Below, in pieces: positions 19,669-30,140 of a DNA stretch of 64,000 nt. The notes under the pieces were generated by a model that was given only the letters and a program-made list of their open reading frames with translations, was not told the origin of the DNA and did no database searches. Source of the stretch: Neisseria arctica (lineage in GTDB: Bacteria > Pseudomonadota > Gammaproteobacteria > Burkholderiales > Neisseriaceae); assembly GCF_022870905.1 (NCBI RefSeq), contig NZ_CP091510.1, positions 2,232,001-2,296,000 on the forward strand, in the 5' to 3' direction. The number at the start of each line of letters is the position of its first letter. Within the stretch, counting starts at the first letter, position 1. Both the position numbers and the translations under genes were made by a program.

Positions 19669-19708
19669 AAAATACCTACGGCAATGACTTTTTACCGTAG
19701 GTATTTTT
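19669..19708 (+). terminator. Rho-independent terminator of moaA
   Basis: A 13-base perfect stem (AAAATACCTACGG with its complement) followed by a T run. This is one of the few terminators here not built from uptake sequences. Confidence 0.85.
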
Positions 19709-19954
19709 ACTAGACGAATACGTTTCCGAAAACTCTTCAACAAAACAGAGTAATAATCGAATAATTTTCAGGCAACAATAAATATGCACACCACCCAAAT
19801 ATTCATTATGAATAAATAATGCATGGCAAATTATCATACCGTTATTTACTAACTGTTTGTTCCATATTTTAAAATATAAGGTTTTTCAACCCCAATATAA
19901 TTTAACTGCATACAAGGCTTAAAATGCCTCCTTGAATATTATGGAGTATTACCA
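19709..19954 (+). promoter_or_regulatory. AT-rich promoter region of the 5'-nucleotidase gene
   Basis: The region is strongly AT-rich and has no gene. A perfect TATAAT is at 19896-19901, but no good -35 is visible at the right distance. A GGAG ribosome site lies at about 19942. A small hairpin (AGGC/GCCT) sits between the two. No uptake sequence is present. Confidence 0.45.
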
Positions 19955-21622
19955 ATGAAAAAAATGCTTTGCACTTTATTTGTGTTATCCGCCGTAAATA
20001 TGGCGGTAGCAAAAGAGGTGAATATTAAATTCTTAGGAACATCGGATGTTCACGGCCGTATCGTACCGTGGAGCTATGGTGCTGATGTAGAAGACCGCTC
20101 AGGTTCATTTTCTCAAATTACAACTTATGTCAATCAGGTTCGCCAAGATCCTAAAAATAAAAATGTAATTTTGGTTGATATTGGTGATGCTATTCAAGAT
20201 AACCAAGTTGAAGTATTTGCCAAAACACCAGAATATTACAATGATAATCCGGTTCCTAAAATATTGAATGCGATGGGATACGATATTTTCATTCTTGGCA
20301 ATCATGAATTTAACTTTGGTATGCCGGCATTAGACGCTATTGTAAAAGATATTAAAGCTAAAACATTAGCGGCTAATTTTTACTATAAAGACGGCCGTCG
20401 CTATGCGGAACCCACGATGATTATCGAACGCGAAGGAGTTAAGCTCGGTATTATCGGCTTAACCACGCCGATGTCTGCAATTTTTGAAAAAGATACAGGG
20501 CATTTGGATAAAATGAAATTTACTTCACCGATTGAAGAAACCAAAACCCAAATCGTAGACTTAAAAGCAAAAGGTGCGGATGCCATTATAGTGCTTGCCC
20601 ACATGGGAATCGAAAATGAAAATGAGATTCCGGATACAGGTATTGCCGATTTAGTAAATTCAGTAGATGGTATCGATGTCATTATTGCTGGGCATATGCA
20701 CAAAAATATCCCAAGTGAAACAATTAAAAACACATTAATTACTGAACCTCACCGTTATGGAACCGTAGTTTCCGAAGTCGATTTGAATTTTGATGTAGCT
20801 GAAAACGGCAAAGTAAAATTACTCTCTAAAACCTCTAAAACCGTACCTGTAAAAGATTTTGCAAGTGATGCTACAATCGAAGAAATTTATAAACCGTATC
20901 ATGATGAGCTGCGTAGAATGAATAATGTAGTCATCGGTGAAACAGCAAATGACATGGTTCCGCAAGGTAAAAACCACGGTGTCTCTATTGCATTCTCACA
21001 AGATACTGGCATGTCTTCTTTTATTACTGATGCCCAGTTACATTACAGTAAAGCCGATGTTGTTTCTTTCGCTTTTGATTATGAAACCGTGCGTTTGGAT
21101 AAAGGTCCGATTAAGAAAAAAGATATTATTTATAATTACCGATATGCAGGCGGGGATGTAACCGTTTATGAATTAACCGGCAAACAGCTTAAACAATATA
21201 TGGAATGGTCGGCCGATTATTTCGACACCATTGAAGCAGGTGACAAAAATTACCGCTACAATGAAGTGCGTGGTAAATCCAAATATGTCACCTTTGATAT
21301 TTTTGGCGGGGTAAATTACAACATTGATCTGCGCAACCAAAGCGGGAATAAGATCACCGGCTTAAAATTAGCCAATGGTAAAAAAATTACCGATGATATG
21401 AAATTGAAAGTCGGTATGAATTCTTACCGTTTTGGACAACTCATTAAAAAAGGCGGTATTTTTGAAGGGCAAACTATCCCTGTATTATGGGAATCTAAAG
21501 TTGCAATGGGGCCCGAAGCCGGAACAATCCAAAACATGATGATCGACTACCTATCCAATGTGAAAAAAGGCAAAATTGACGGACGCTCCCACCAGCGCTG
21601 GAAATTAGTAGGTTTAAATTAA
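19955..21622 (+). CDS. Secreted bifunctional metallophosphatase / 5'-nucleotidase
   Basis: A 555-residue protein with a signal peptide ending at AVA (residue 19). The N-terminal calcineurin-like metallophosphatase domain has the metal ligands in TSDVHGRI (D31, H33), DIGDAIQDN, GNHEFNFG (115-122), VLAHMG and IAGHMH. The C-terminal 5'-nucleotidase substrate domain spans about 335-520. It should hydrolyse nucleotides or cyclic nucleotides in the periplasm for phosphate or nucleoside scavenging. Codon use is clearly more AT-rich than all its neighbours and it has no uptake sequence, which suggests acquisition by transfer. It has its own terminator. Confidence 0.9.
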   Translation: MKKMLCTLFVLSAVNMAVAKEVNIKFLGTSDVHGRIVPWSYGADVEDRSGSFSQITTYVNQVRQDPKNKNVILVDIGDAIQDNQVEVFAKTPEYYNDNPVPKILNAMGYDIFILGNHEFNFGMPALDAIVKDIKAKTLAANFYYKDGRRYAEPTMIIEREGVKLGIIGLTTPMSAIFEKDTGHLDKMKFTSPIEETKTQIVDLKAKGADAIIVLAHMGIENENEIPDTGIADLVNSVDGIDVIIAGHMHKNIPSETIKNTLITEPHRYGTVVSEVDLNFDVAENGKVKLLSKTSKTVPVKDFASDATIEEIYKPYHDELRRMNNVVIGETANDMVPQGKNHGVSIAFSQDTGMSSFITDAQLHYSKADVVSFAFDYETVRLDKGPIKKKDIIYNYRYAGGDVTVYELTGKQLKQYMEWSADYFDTIEAGDKNYRYNEVRGKSKYVTFDIFGGVNYNIDLRNQSGNKITGLKLANGKKITDDMKLKVGMNSYRFGQLIKKGGIFEGQTIPVLWESKVAMGPEAGTIQNMMIDYLSNVKKGKIDGRSHQRWKLVGLN

Positions 21623-21631
21623 TTTAAAAAT

Positions 21632-21665
21632 AAAAAGGCCGGAATTTTAATATTCCGGCCTTTTT
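21632..21665 (+). terminator. Rho-independent terminator of the 5'-nucleotidase gene
   Basis: A 14-base perfect stem (AAAAAGGCCGGAAT and complement) with a 6-base loop and a run of T, ten bases after the stop. Confidence 0.9.
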
Positions 21666-21755
21666 ATTGAGTTGGGCTATTTTATTCGCAAATAATGAAG
21701 CCGTATAAATAAACGGTTTTCTTAAAGATCATTTATAAATCCGGTTCAAACCCAA

Positions 21756-21799
21756 ATATACTGAGGCCATCTGAAATATTTCAGGCGGCCTCAGTATAT
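21756..21799 (-). terminator. Terminator built from decayed uptake sequences, after sdaA
   Basis: A near-perfect 21-base stem whose arms contain AGGCCATCTGAA (21764-21775) and, reversed, AGGCCGCCTGAA (21780-21791). Both differ by one base from the uptake consensus at the same place, so the hairpin survives through a G-U pair and one mismatch. Confidence 0.7.
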
Positions 21800-21828
21800 G
21801 ACTGAAAAATAAAACCGTAACAGCGCAA

Positions 21829-23229
21829 TCAACATTCCACTACACGTACCGATACCGGTACGGGTTTTTGCTGTAAGGTAACGGCTAAGCCGGCCAACGA
21901 GGTTTCTTTATAAGTCGATTTCATATCACGCCCGGTTTGCAGCATGGTTTGAATGACTTCATCTAAAGAGACCTTTTTCCCGGTGCCGTCTTCCAACAAT
22001 GCCAAAGCACCCAATTTCAAAGCTTTTTCGGCAGCAATTCCATTACGCTCGATACAGGGGATCTGAACCAAACCGCCAACCGGGTCACAAGTGAGGCCGA
22101 GATGGTGTTCCATAGCCATTTCTGCGGCATTCTCCACCTGTTTCGGTGTTCCGCCAATTGCTTCCGCATAAGCACCTGCCGCCATCGAACACGCCACGCC
22201 GACTTCACCTTGGCAGCCGACATCCGCTCCGGAAATAGATGCATTGGTTTTATACAAAATGCCAATCGCCCCGGCAGTCAGCAGAAAATTTTCTACGCGC
22301 TCTTGGCTCGCATGCGGGTTGAATTTACGGTAATAATGCAATACTGCCGGAATAATGCCGGCGGCACCATTGGTCGGTGCCGTTACCACCCGCCCACCAG
22401 CGGCATTCTCTTCGTTGACTGCCATCGCATATACCATCGGCCACAATTGCGTATTTACAATCTCAGTCTCACGCAACACTTTGAGCTTGGCCGCCAATTG
22501 CGGGGCACGGCGGCGCACATTCAGGCCACCGGGCAAGTTACCGTCAGACCCCAATCCGCGCTTAATACAACCTTCCATCGCATCGGCTACTGCGGCCACA
22601 CGTGCGCGTACTTCCGCCTCACTACTGCCGCTCAAGGCCATTTCATTGGCGAGCACCACTTCACAAATATTCAATTGTTCTTCACGGCAACGCGCCAATA
22701 ATTCGGCTGCGCTTTTAAATGGATACGGCACGGCCGTTTCAACAGTCTGTTCTTGCCCGAACCCTTCTTCGGTTACTACGAATCCGCCACCCACCGAATA
22801 ATAAACCTGACTAATTAAACATTCACCGTTTGCATCATAAGCACTGAAACGTAATCCGTTAGGATGTAACGGTAAGGTTTCATCACCGTGTATCAACAAA
22901 TCGGTATCTGGGCAAAAAGCCAAGGTACGGCCGCGCAAATGTAACTCATGCCGTTCGCGGATACGTTGCAAACGGGCAGGCATATCGGCCAAAGGAACAT
23001 TATGCGGCAAGCTTCCTTCCAAGCCGAGCAAAATGGCGTCAAACGTACCGTGACCTAAGCCGGTTAAAGCCAGCGAGCCATAAGTTTCGGCAACAATACG
23101 CTGGACTGACTCCAACAGACCGTTTTGTTGCAAACTGTCTGAAAATGCTGCTGCAGCCTTCATCGGGCCGACCGTATGGGAACTGGAAGGGCCTAAGCCG
23201 ATTTTAAAAATATCAAAAATGCTGATCAT
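21829..23229 (-). CDS. sdaA: L-serine dehydratase (iron-sulfur type)
   Basis: This enzyme deaminates L-serine to pyruvate and ammonia with an oxygen-sensitive 4Fe-4S cluster. It is a 466-residue single-chain form with the beta domain first ([14 protein letters not shown] near residue 13) and the alpha domain after. Cluster cysteines are in [20 protein letters not shown] and [12 protein letters not shown]. It stands alone, bounded by terminators. A D-serine dehydratase gene lies about 14 kb away. Confidence 0.96.
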   Translation of the reverse strand: MISIFDIFKIGLGPSSSHTVGPMKAAAAFSDSLQQNGLLESVQRIVAETYGSLALTGLGHGTFDAILLGLEGSLPHNVPLADMPARLQRIRERHELHLRGRTLAFCPDTDLLIHGDETLPLHPNGLRFSAYDANGECLISQVYYSVGGGFVVTEEGFGQEQTVETAVPYPFKSAAELLARCREEQLNICEVVLANEMALSGSSEAEVRARVAAVADAMEGCIKRGLGSDGNLPGGLNVRRRAPQLAAKLKVLRETEIVNTQLWPMVYAMAVNEENAAGGRVVTAPTNGAAGIIPAVLHYYRKFNPHASQERVENFLLTAGAIGILYKTNASISGADVGCQGEVGVACSMAAGAYAEAIGGTPKQVENAAEMAMEHHLGLTCDPVGGLVQIPCIERNGIAAEKALKLGALALLEDGTGKKVSLDEVIQTMLQTGRDMKSTYKETSLAGLAVTLQQKPVPVSVRVVEC

Positions 23230-23330
23230 GGTGAAAATATCAAATCCTCAAAACGTCATCATACTGCGGTTATACCGATACGCCTAGCTTTAACAAGACA
23301 GACCATTTAAACAGATAACCTAGCCGATAA

Positions 23331-23366
23331 AATATGCCGTCTGAAAACTTTTTCAGACGGCATAAT
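23331..23366 (-). terminator. AT-type uptake-sequence palindrome, end of the lpx operon
   Basis: Copies at 23334-23345 and 23352-23363 face each other after the lpxA stop. The AT type extends the stem by A/T pairs and gives a T run. Confidence 0.85.
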
Positions 23367-23383
23367 GCTTCGGATTTTGCAGT

Positions 23384-24160
23384 CTAACGGATAATACCGC
23401 GCGTAGATACTTTGAAAAAGTCTTTAAATACTTTCAGTTCTGGGGCTGTATCACTGAGTTTTAAAACTTCCGCCTTAGCCTCTTCCAAGCCTAAGCCCTG
23501 ACGGTAGAGTACTTTGTAAACATTTTTAATGTTCGATATTTGCTCTGCACTGAAGCCGCGGCGGCGCAAGCCTTCGGTATTCAAACCGGCCGGTTCCGCC
23601 CGGTAGCCTGCCGCCATAACATAAGGCGGTACGTCTTTATGTACGCCAGCGGCAAAAGCAGTCATGGCATGGTCACCGATAATGCAGAATTGATGTACTA
23701 AGGAATAACCGCCGAGCAATACCCAATCGCCTACGGTTACATGGCCTGCCAATGAAGCATTGTTAGCAAAAATAGTATGGCTGCCGACTACGCAATCATG
23801 TGCCAAATGTACATAGGCCATTATCCAGTTATTATCACCAATACGGGTTTCACCTATACCCGTTACCGTACCGAGATTGAAGGTCGTAAATTCACGGATG
23901 GTATTGCCGTTCCCGATAATCAGGCGTGTAGGCTCACCACGATATTTTTTATCCTGCGGAACAGCACCCAGTGAAGCAAACTGAAAAATTTTATTATTCT
24001 CGCCTATTGTGGTATGCCCCTCAATCACAGCATGAGGGCCGATTTCAGTACCCGCCCCGATTTTCACATTTGGCCCGATAACGGTATAAGCACCAACCTT
24101 TACGCTGCTGTCCAACTCTGCCTTAGAATCAATAAGGGCGGTAGGATGAATCAAAGTCAT
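23384..24160 (-). CDS. lpxA: Acyl-ACP--UDP-N-acetylglucosamine O-acyltransferase LpxA
   Basis: First enzyme of lipid A synthesis, adding a hydroxyacyl chain to the 3-OH of UDP-GlcNAc. It is 258 residues with a left-handed parallel beta-helix of hexapeptide repeats in the first 190 residues and a helical C-terminal part. The catalytic histidine lies in [12 protein letters not shown]. It is the last gene of the cluster with lpxD and fabZ. A palindrome of uptake sequences sits just upstream. Confidence 0.97.
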   Translation of the reverse strand: MTLIHPTALIDSKAELDSSVKVGAYTVIGPNVKIGAGTEIGPHAVIEGHTTIGENNKIFQFASLGAVPQDKKYRGEPTRLIIGNGNTIREFTTFNLGTVTGIGETRIGDNNWIMAYVHLAHDCVVGSHTIFANNASLAGHVTVGDWVLLGGYSLVHQFCIIGDHAMTAFAAGVHKDVPPYVMAAGYRAEPAGLNTEGLRRRGFSAEQISNIKNVYKVLYRQGLGLEEAKAEVLKLSDTAPELKVFKDFFKVSTRGIIR

Positions 24161-24180
24161 GCACCTCTCCTATGGTTTTT

Positions 24181-24212
24181 AAGGCCGTCTGAAAAGCTTT
24201 CAGACGGCCTAT
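24181..24212 (-). repeat. Uptake-sequence palindrome between fabZ and lpxA
   Basis: Two AG-type copies (24182-24193 and 24199-24210) form a near-perfect hairpin with a 5-base centre inside an operon, three bases after the fabZ stop. It could act as a partial terminator that lowers lpxA expression. Confidence 0.75.
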
Positions 24213-24214
24213 AA

Positions 24215-24670
24215 TTACATTTCTACTTCACGCTTAGCACACATAATTTCGGCTTCAACAGCCACTTGGCCTTCTACTTTGGCCGTTGCCTTGAATTTGC
24301 CGATACCACGCTTGCTGGTAATTAGTTCAACCTCGAATACCAACTGGTCTCCCGGAATCACCTGGCGCTTGAAGCGAGCATTGTCAATCCCCGCAAAGAA
24401 GTAAATTTCATTCGGATTACGTCCGCCTTCGCTGAGAATTGCCAAAGCCCCACAAGCTTGTGCCAATGCTTCAATAATCAACACACCCGGCATCACAGGA
24501 AAATCAGGAAAATGACCTTGGAAATGTGGCTCATTCATGCTGACATTTTTTAAGGCTGTCAAGCTTTTCATGCTTTCGAAAGCCGTAATACGGTCAAGCA
24601 GTAAAAACGGATAACGGTGTGGAATTAATTTTTGAATGTCTTTCACTTCAATAGGTAGTTGGATATCCAT
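24215..24670 (-). CDS. fabZ: 3-hydroxyacyl-ACP dehydratase FabZ
   Basis: A hot-dog-fold enzyme of fatty acid synthesis that competes with LpxA for hydroxyacyl-ACP. The catalytic His53 is in [14 protein letters not shown] and Glu67 in [11 protein letters not shown] start at MDIQLPIE (24670), as I recall for Neisseria FabZ, giving 151 residues. The longer frame would overlap lpxD. Gene order lpxD-fabZ-lpxA is standard. Confidence 0.97.
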   Translation of the reverse strand: MDIQLPIEVKDIQKLIPHRYPFLLLDRITAFESMKSLTALKNVSMNEPHFQGHFPDFPVMPGVLIIEALAQACGALAILSEGGRNPNEIYFFAGIDNARFKRQVIPGDQLVFEVELITSKRGIGKFKATAKVEGQVAVEAEIMCAKREVEM

Positions 24671-24683
24671 GGGTTTGTTTTCC

Positions 24684-25727
24684 TTATTCATTATCTGATT
24701 GCAAAGCGGCAAGGCTTTGTTCCAGTTGTTTGATGCGCTTTGACATATCGCTCAAATGGCGGACATGAACAGCATTGCGGGCCCACTCTTTATGAGTTTG
24801 CAAGGGATAACAAGTAGCGTAGTGACCCGGCTCTTTAATCGAATGAGTAACGGCCGTACCGCCGCCGATAGTGGTTTTATCGGCAATTTCAATATGACCG
24901 ACAAACATGGCGGCACCACCGATGATGCAATACGATCCGATTTTTGTACTACCGGAAATACCGGCACATGCAGCAATAACGGTATGCTCGCCGATTTGAC
25001 AGTTGTGCCCGATTTGAACCTGATTATCGATTTTCGTACCTTTACCGACAACCGTATCGGCCATAGCACCTCTATCAATCATACTGTTAGCACCGATTTC
25101 CACATCATCGCCTAACACTACGGCACCAGTTTGCGGGATTTTAAACCATGAGTCTCCCGCAAAAGCCAAGCCAAAACCATCGGCACCGATAACGCTTCCG
25201 CCATGAATCTCCACACGGTTTCCCAATGTACAGCCATGATAAATCACAACATTCGGATGCAGTACCACCTCATCACCCAAGCGGCAGTCATGCTCCACGA
25301 CTGCTCCGGCCAAAATACGGCAACCCTCACCTAATACAGTATGACCACCGATATAAACATGGGCGCCGATTTCACAGCTGGCCGGCACTGTCGCCGTCGG
25401 CTCGATAACCGCTGTCGGATGCACGCCAGCCACAGCTTTTTCCACCGGTGAAAACAGTCGTGCTACTTTGGCAAAGTATAAATAAGGGTCGTCTGCAACA
25501 ATCAGATTACGCCCCGCAAACTCTTCCGCAACTTTCGGGGATACGATTACCGCCCCTGCATGACTCGCGGCTACCTCTGATTTATATTTCGGGTTAGCCA
25601 AAAAGCTTATATGGTCGGCGGTTGCAGATGCCAACGGTTGTACTGCAGCAATAGCCACATTGTCGCCGTGCCAAGTGCCGCCCAGTGCTGCGGTTATTTC
25701 GGATAAAGTATAAATTTGCTGATTCAT
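24684..25727 (-). CDS. lpxD: UDP-3-O-(3-hydroxyacyl)glucosamine N-acyltransferase LpxD
   Basis: Third enzyme of lipid A synthesis. It is 347 residues from the second ATG (25727), which starts closer to the conserved TLSEI segment; the first ATG adds six residues. An N-terminal uridine-binding domain is followed by a hexapeptide-repeat helix (about 100-310) with the catalytic histidine in QIGHNC. The C-terminal helix (about 322-347) should help trimerise. Confidence 0.96.
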   Translation of the reverse strand: MNQQIYTLSEITAALGGTWHGDNVAIAAVQPLASATADHISFLANPKYKSEVAASHAGAVIVSPKVAEEFAGRNLIVADDPYLYFAKVARLFSPVEKAVAGVHPTAVIEPTATVPASCEIGAHVYIGGHTVLGEGCRILAGAVVEHDCRLGDEVVLHPNVVIYHGCTLGNRVEIHGGSVIGADGFGLAFAGDSWFKIPQTGAVVLGDDVEIGANSMIDRGAMADTVVGKGTKIDNQVQIGHNCQIGEHTVIAACAGISGSTKIGSYCIIGGAAMFVGHIEIADKTTIGGGTAVTHSIKEPGHYATCYPLQTHKEWARNAVHVRHLSDMSKRIKQLEQSLAALQSDNE

Positions 25728-25825
25728 AAATGCAGGTTGCTTCAAAACAGTAAATATCTACATACCTAAGGAAATAATCATATGTTTTTAATATGATTTT
25801 CCTTCACATATTTTTATAGTATGTC

Positions 25826-26341
25826 TTATTGAGCATTAAGTGCTTTAATCACGCTGTCGGTAATATCAAACTTACTGTTTACATATACCGCATCCTGCAA
25901 AATCAGGTCATAACCTTCTTTTTTAGCCAGATCGACAATCACCCGGTTGGCACTTTGCTGCAAAGCGGCAAATTCCTCATTTCGGCGCAAGTTATATTCT
26001 TCGGCCAACTTGCCTTGCTGCATGCGGAACTGTTGAACCAGCTCTCCTAACTGGCGAACGACTTTTTCACGCTCCGCACCTTGCATCTTACCTTCTTGTA
26101 ATTGTTTCTCCAAAGCTTCACCTTGCTTTTGCAACTTCTGGAGTGACATTTGTTTGTCTTTGAATTCTTTTTCCAAAGTCGTCTGAATGCGCTGCGCCTG
26201 ACGTGATTCTTGATATACCCGCTCGGTATTGATAAAACCGAGTTTTTGAAGGCTCTCCGCTGCTAAAGCAGGAGCTGTCAATACACAGCCCATAACAGCT
26301 GCCATACTCCAACGGACGAAACAACTATTTGCTTTCATCAT
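25826..26341 (-). CDS. skp: Periplasmic chaperone Skp/OmpH family
   Basis: A periplasmic holdase that escorts unfolded outer-membrane proteins to the BAM complex. It is 171 residues with a signal peptide ending near ALAAES. A long charged coiled coil (about 50-115, rich in K, E and Q) forms the tentacles. I start at the second ATG (26341), because an AGAG ribosome site is better spaced there than for 26347. It directly follows bamA, the usual arrangement. Confidence 0.93.
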   Translation of the reverse strand: MMKANSCFVRWSMAAVMGCVLTAPALAAESLQKLGFINTERVYQESRQAQRIQTTLEKEFKDKQMSLQKLQKQGEALEKQLQEGKMQGAEREKVVRQLGELVQQFRMQQGKLAEEYNLRRNEEFAALQQSANRVIVDLAKKEGYDLILQDAVYVNSKFDITDSVIKALNAQ

Positions 26342-26376
26342 ACCCATTCTCTTTCTGTAATAGTTTTTACCCGGTT

Positions 26377-28788
26377 TTAGAATGTAGTGCCGAGCTGGAA
26401 TTGGAACCGTTGGATCTCGTCGCTATCTTTTTTATTCAGCGGATAAGCATAACTAAACTTCATCGGGCCTAAAGGCGACAACCACGTTACAGCAACACCT
26501 GCAGAATAGCGCAGCTCTTCTTTGAAAGTAGAACGGTGTGCTTCTTTGCCGTATACGCTTTGCGATACATTATTGACTTTATAATCGCTATTAGTCGTAG
26601 AACTGCCGGTACCCCCGTATGTTTTACCGTCCCAAACACTGCCCGCATCGGCAAATGCGCTTAAACGGACAGTACGGGAATCTTTAACGCCCGGCATCGG
26701 GAACAGCAATTCAGCAGAAACGTTAGCCTTTTTATTACCACCGTAACTGATTTTATCACCGTCATCATCATAAACTTTCGGACCGAGCGAACCACTTTCA
26801 TATCCGCGTACAGAACCCAAACCACCACCGTAATAGTTTTCAAAGAACGGTAATTCTTTGGTTTTACCATAACCGTTGGCATAACCGACTTCTCCCCCCA
26901 ACATCAGGGTGAAATCTTTATTAAGCGGGAAGAACCAGGTTTGGTTATGCGTGAGGCTATAGTATTGTAGGTCTCCACCTGGCAATCCACCGTTCAGATT
27001 CACGCCGGTAATGTAGCCGCGGGTCGGCCATAATGCATTATCTGTTTTATTGCGTCCCCAACCTACACCGCCTTTAAGAATCCAGCCTTTGAATTTACCG
27101 ATACCTTCGGTACCTTCACCATACTGTTTAATAAAGTCTTTATAACGCTTCGGTGCCCCGGTATAAGTGTTTACCGTCAGGTTTTCTGCACCTAAATTAA
27201 AGTTAACACGGTCATACTCCGTAACCGGCACACCCATTCTGATACCGGCACCGAAAGTGGTAGTTTTATATTGCTGGGAGCTTGAGGAGGCTTTACGCGG
27301 GTCATAAACACGCCCGTAAAGATCATAACCCAAGCTCACGCCATCGGGTGTGAAATAAGGATCGGTAAATGATAATGAAGCGTTTTGGGTAGTTTTACTG
27401 CGCGAAGCCCGAGCAGATACAGATTTACCCGTACCGAATAAGTTATCCTGAGCCACACCCAGCGACATTACCAAACCTGTATCCTGAACCCAACCGGCAC
27501 TTAAATCGAGGGAACCGGTAGAACGTTCATTAACCGACATGTTCAAATCTACTTGATCCGGCGTGCCGGCTACGGGGCGGGCATCAAATTGGACGTTATC
27601 AAAATAGCCCAGCAATTCAACTCGCTCTTTCGAACGTTGCAACTTAGAGGTATCGTAAGGTGCCGACTCCATTTGGCGCAACTCACGACGTACTACTTCA
27701 TCTCGGGTTTTATTGTTACCGGTAATGTTGATTTCATTTACGTAAATCTTACGCCCCGGTTCTACATGCAACACAAAATCTACCACTCGGGTTTCGGGAT
27801 TCGGCACCGGCTGTACATTTACTTCACTAAAAGCATATCCCGCACTACCCATAGCCGTCTGAATTGCCTGTAAGCTGTTGACCATGCGCTCACGTTCGTA
27901 CCAACGGCCTTCTTTCATAGTCAGCAGTTTATACAACTCTTCTTTCGGCACATCTCGAGTGTCGCCCTCAATCTGTACCTTACCCCAACGATAACGCTCA
28001 CCCTCATGTACCGTCACATTGATGGTCTGCTTGGTTTTATCATCATTGGTTTGCACATCGGCATTAAGTATGCGGAAATCGAAATAACCGTTATTATGAT
28101 AAAATTCGGTTACACGCTCCAAATCTTGTGAAAATTTCTGCTCATTGAACTGATTGCTCTTGGTTAACCATGTCCACAAACCACCTTCACTAAGTGACAT
28201 TTGATTACGCAGTTTGCGATCTGAATAACGCTCGTTACCCTCAAAGCTGATATCAGTAATTTTGGTACTAGCTCCCTCATTGATTTTAACGTCAACCGCA
28301 ACACGGTTACGCGCCAAACGGTTTACTTCAGTCGTAATCTCAACAGACTGTTTGCCACGACTGATATATTCCTGTTTTAAGCTGGCTACCGCCTGATTCA
28401 AAGTTGCTTGGCTAAAAGGTTGTGATTGGGCCAAACCCATAGCGGCAAAATTTTGTTGAATGGCGTTGCTAGGCAACATTTTCGCACCACTAATATTAAG
28501 CGTACTGATAGTCGGACGCTCTACCACGGTCAACAATACCTGATCACCCATCGTCTCGACACGCACATCATCGAAAAAACCAGTCGCGTAGAGGGTTTTG
28601 ATAATTTCCTCACTCTTGGCATTGGTGAAGGTATCGCCGACTTTTACCGGCAGATAGTTGAATACCGTGCTCGGCTCGGTCCGCTGCAAACCTTCGACGC
28701 GGATATCCTGAATAGTAAAATCGGCCAATGCCAGCGGCGAAAGGCTCAGCATCATCAAGGTTGCGGTAAGGTGTTTCAGTTTCATCAT
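26377..28788 (-). CDS. bamA: Outer membrane protein assembly factor BamA (Omp85)
   Basis: The central subunit of the BAM machine that folds beta-barrel proteins into the outer membrane; this family was first studied as Omp85 in Neisseria. It is 803 residues with a signal peptide ending ALA (about residue 22), five POTRA domains to about 425 and a C-terminal 16-strand barrel. The VRGYESGSLGP motif in loop 6 and the terminal aromatic FQLGTTF are present. rseP lies five bases upstream and skp follows. Confidence 0.98.
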   Translation of the reverse strand: MMKLKHLTATLMMLSLSPLALADFTIQDIRVEGLQRTEPSTVFNYLPVKVGDTFTNAKSEEIIKTLYATGFFDDVRVETMGDQVLLTVVERPTISTLNISGAKMLPSNAIQQNFAAMGLAQSQPFSQATLNQAVASLKQEYISRGKQSVEITTEVNRLARNRVAVDVKINEGASTKITDISFEGNERYSDRKLRNQMSLSEGGLWTWLTKSNQFNEQKFSQDLERVTEFYHNNGYFDFRILNADVQTNDDKTKQTINVTVHEGERYRWGKVQIEGDTRDVPKEELYKLLTMKEGRWYERERMVNSLQAIQTAMGSAGYAFSEVNVQPVPNPETRVVDFVLHVEPGRKIYVNEINITGNNKTRDEVVRRELRQMESAPYDTSKLQRSKERVELLGYFDNVQFDARPVAGTPDQVDLNMSVNERSTGSLDLSAGWVQDTGLVMSLGVAQDNLFGTGKSVSARASRSKTTQNASLSFTDPYFTPDGVSLGYDLYGRVYDPRKASSSSQQYKTTTFGAGIRMGVPVTEYDRVNFNLGAENLTVNTYTGAPKRYKDFIKQYGEGTEGIGKFKGWILKGGVGWGRNKTDNALWPTRGYITGVNLNGGLPGGDLQYYSLTHNQTWFFPLNKDFTLMLGGEVGYANGYGKTKELPFFENYYGGGLGSVRGYESGSLGPKVYDDDGDKISYGGNKKANVSAELLFPMPGVKDSRTVRLSAFADAGSVWDGKTYGGTGSSTTNSDYKVNNVSQSVYGKEAHRSTFKEELRYSAGVAVTWLSPLGPMKFSYAYPLNKKDSDEIQRFQFQLGTTF

Positions 28789-28793
28789 AAGTT

Positions 28794-30131
28794 TTATCCA
28801 AGCAAACGGGTAATGTCGTTAAAGAAAGCCACCAGCATCAGCATCAGCATTGCTGCCATGCCCAAGCGCAAACCCAACATTTGAATGCGCTCGCTCAAGG
28901 GCTTACCTCTTATCCACTCGGCGGTATAATACACCAAGTGACCGCCGTCCAAAACCGGAATCGGCAATAAATTCAATACACCTAAGCTAACGCTTACCAG
29001 TGCTAAAAATTCCAAATAACTTTGCAAACCCATAGCTGCCGTACGTCCGGCAACATCGGCAATCGTCAGCGGCCCGGAAATGTGACTGGTTGAAGCTTGG
29101 CCTGTCAGCAATTTACCGAAAAATTTTACTGTCATTACCGAGTAATTCCACATCTTTTCAGTACCCATTGCAAAGGCTTCTCCAATGCTGGGCATATATT
29201 GATGGCGGATTTTTTCATCCCACGCTTTATCCCGCTCTGCAGCTACGCCTACTTTACCCGACAACATTCCGTTAGCGGACATCTCCGAATCAGGGCGCAA
29301 TTGGGTTTTGGCGACAGCACCATCACGACCGTATGTAATCTCTAGGTTTTTACCCGGGCTGTTCCGAAACAATACCACCCAGTCTCTCCAGTCGGATAAC
29401 TCGCGACCATCAGCAGCAAGTAAAACGTCGCCTTTTTTCAAGCCTGCGCGCTCAGCAGGGCTGTTAGGCGCAACCAAACCGATTTTATTGGTTAACTTAA
29501 ACGGTACGAAGCCGATATTGCCTTCCTGCTTTGCCACATTTTTAGCAGCCTGCGTACCTGCAACATCAATCGTGCGTGTGGCGTTAGTAGCATTTTCTGT
29601 TTGCACATCTACGGCAACCTGGCCTGCTTCCAAATTCAAGACTATTTCTGCTTGAGCATCCGTCCAATCTTTCACTTTGGTACCGTTTACCGACAGAATT
29701 TTGTCGCCAGGCTGAAAGCCTGCTTTTGCAGCAATACTTGCCGGCTCGACCATACCTACATACGGGCGTATTTCTGTAACGCCGAATGAGAAGCTCAAAC
29801 CGTAAAACAATACTGCCAACAGTAAATTAGTAAGCGGGCCGGCTGCTACAATCGCGATACGCTTTGCCGGGTGCTGTTTGTCGAAAGCGTAGGGCAAGTC
29901 GGCTTCTGGCACCGGGCCTTCCCGGGTGTCGACCATTTTGACATAACCACCCAACGGAATCGGTGCCAGGCACCATTCGGTATCTCCCCGCTTTTTCTTA
30001 TAAAACGGCTTGCCGAATCCGACACTAAACCGCAATACTTTCACGCCAAACAGGCGTGCAACGGCATAGTGGCCAAATTCATGCAGGCTCACCAAAATCA
30101 AAATAGCAACAATAAAAGCTAAAATAGTCAA
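28794..30131 (-). CDS. rseP: Site-2 intramembrane zinc metalloprotease RseP
   Basis: Cuts single-pass membrane proteins such as anti-sigma factors within the membrane. The zinc site HEFGH is at residues 17-21 and the third ligand lies in [11 protein letters not shown] near residue 392. Two periplasmic PDZ domains occupy about 115-290. The length of 445 residues and four membrane segments are typical. It lies between dxr and bamA with gaps under ten bases. Confidence 0.97.
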   Translation of the reverse strand: MTILAFIVAILILVSLHEFGHYAVARLFGVKVLRFSVGFGKPFYKKKRGDTEWCLAPIPLGGYVKMVDTREGPVPEADLPYAFDKQHPAKRIAIVAAGPLTNLLLAVLFYGLSFSFGVTEIRPYVGMVEPASIAAKAGFQPGDKILSVNGTKVKDWTDAQAEIVLNLEAGQVAVDVQTENATNATRTIDVAGTQAAKNVAKQEGNIGFVPFKLTNKIGLVAPNSPAERAGLKKGDVLLAADGRELSDWRDWVVLFRNSPGKNLEITYGRDGAVAKTQLRPDSEMSANGMLSGKVGVAAERDKAWDEKIRHQYMPSIGEAFAMGTEKMWNYSVMTVKFFGKLLTGQASTSHISGPLTIADVAGRTAAMGLQSYLEFLALVSVSLGVLNLLPIPVLDGGHLVYYTAEWIRGKPLSERIQMLGLRLGMAAMLMLMLVAFFNDITRLLG

Positions 30132-30140
30132 AACTAATCC

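Noticed and set aside
22102..22801. Two long plus-strand frames (up to 199 codons) opposite sdaA
   Set aside because: sdaA is complete and conserved on the other strand; these frames are antisense shadows.
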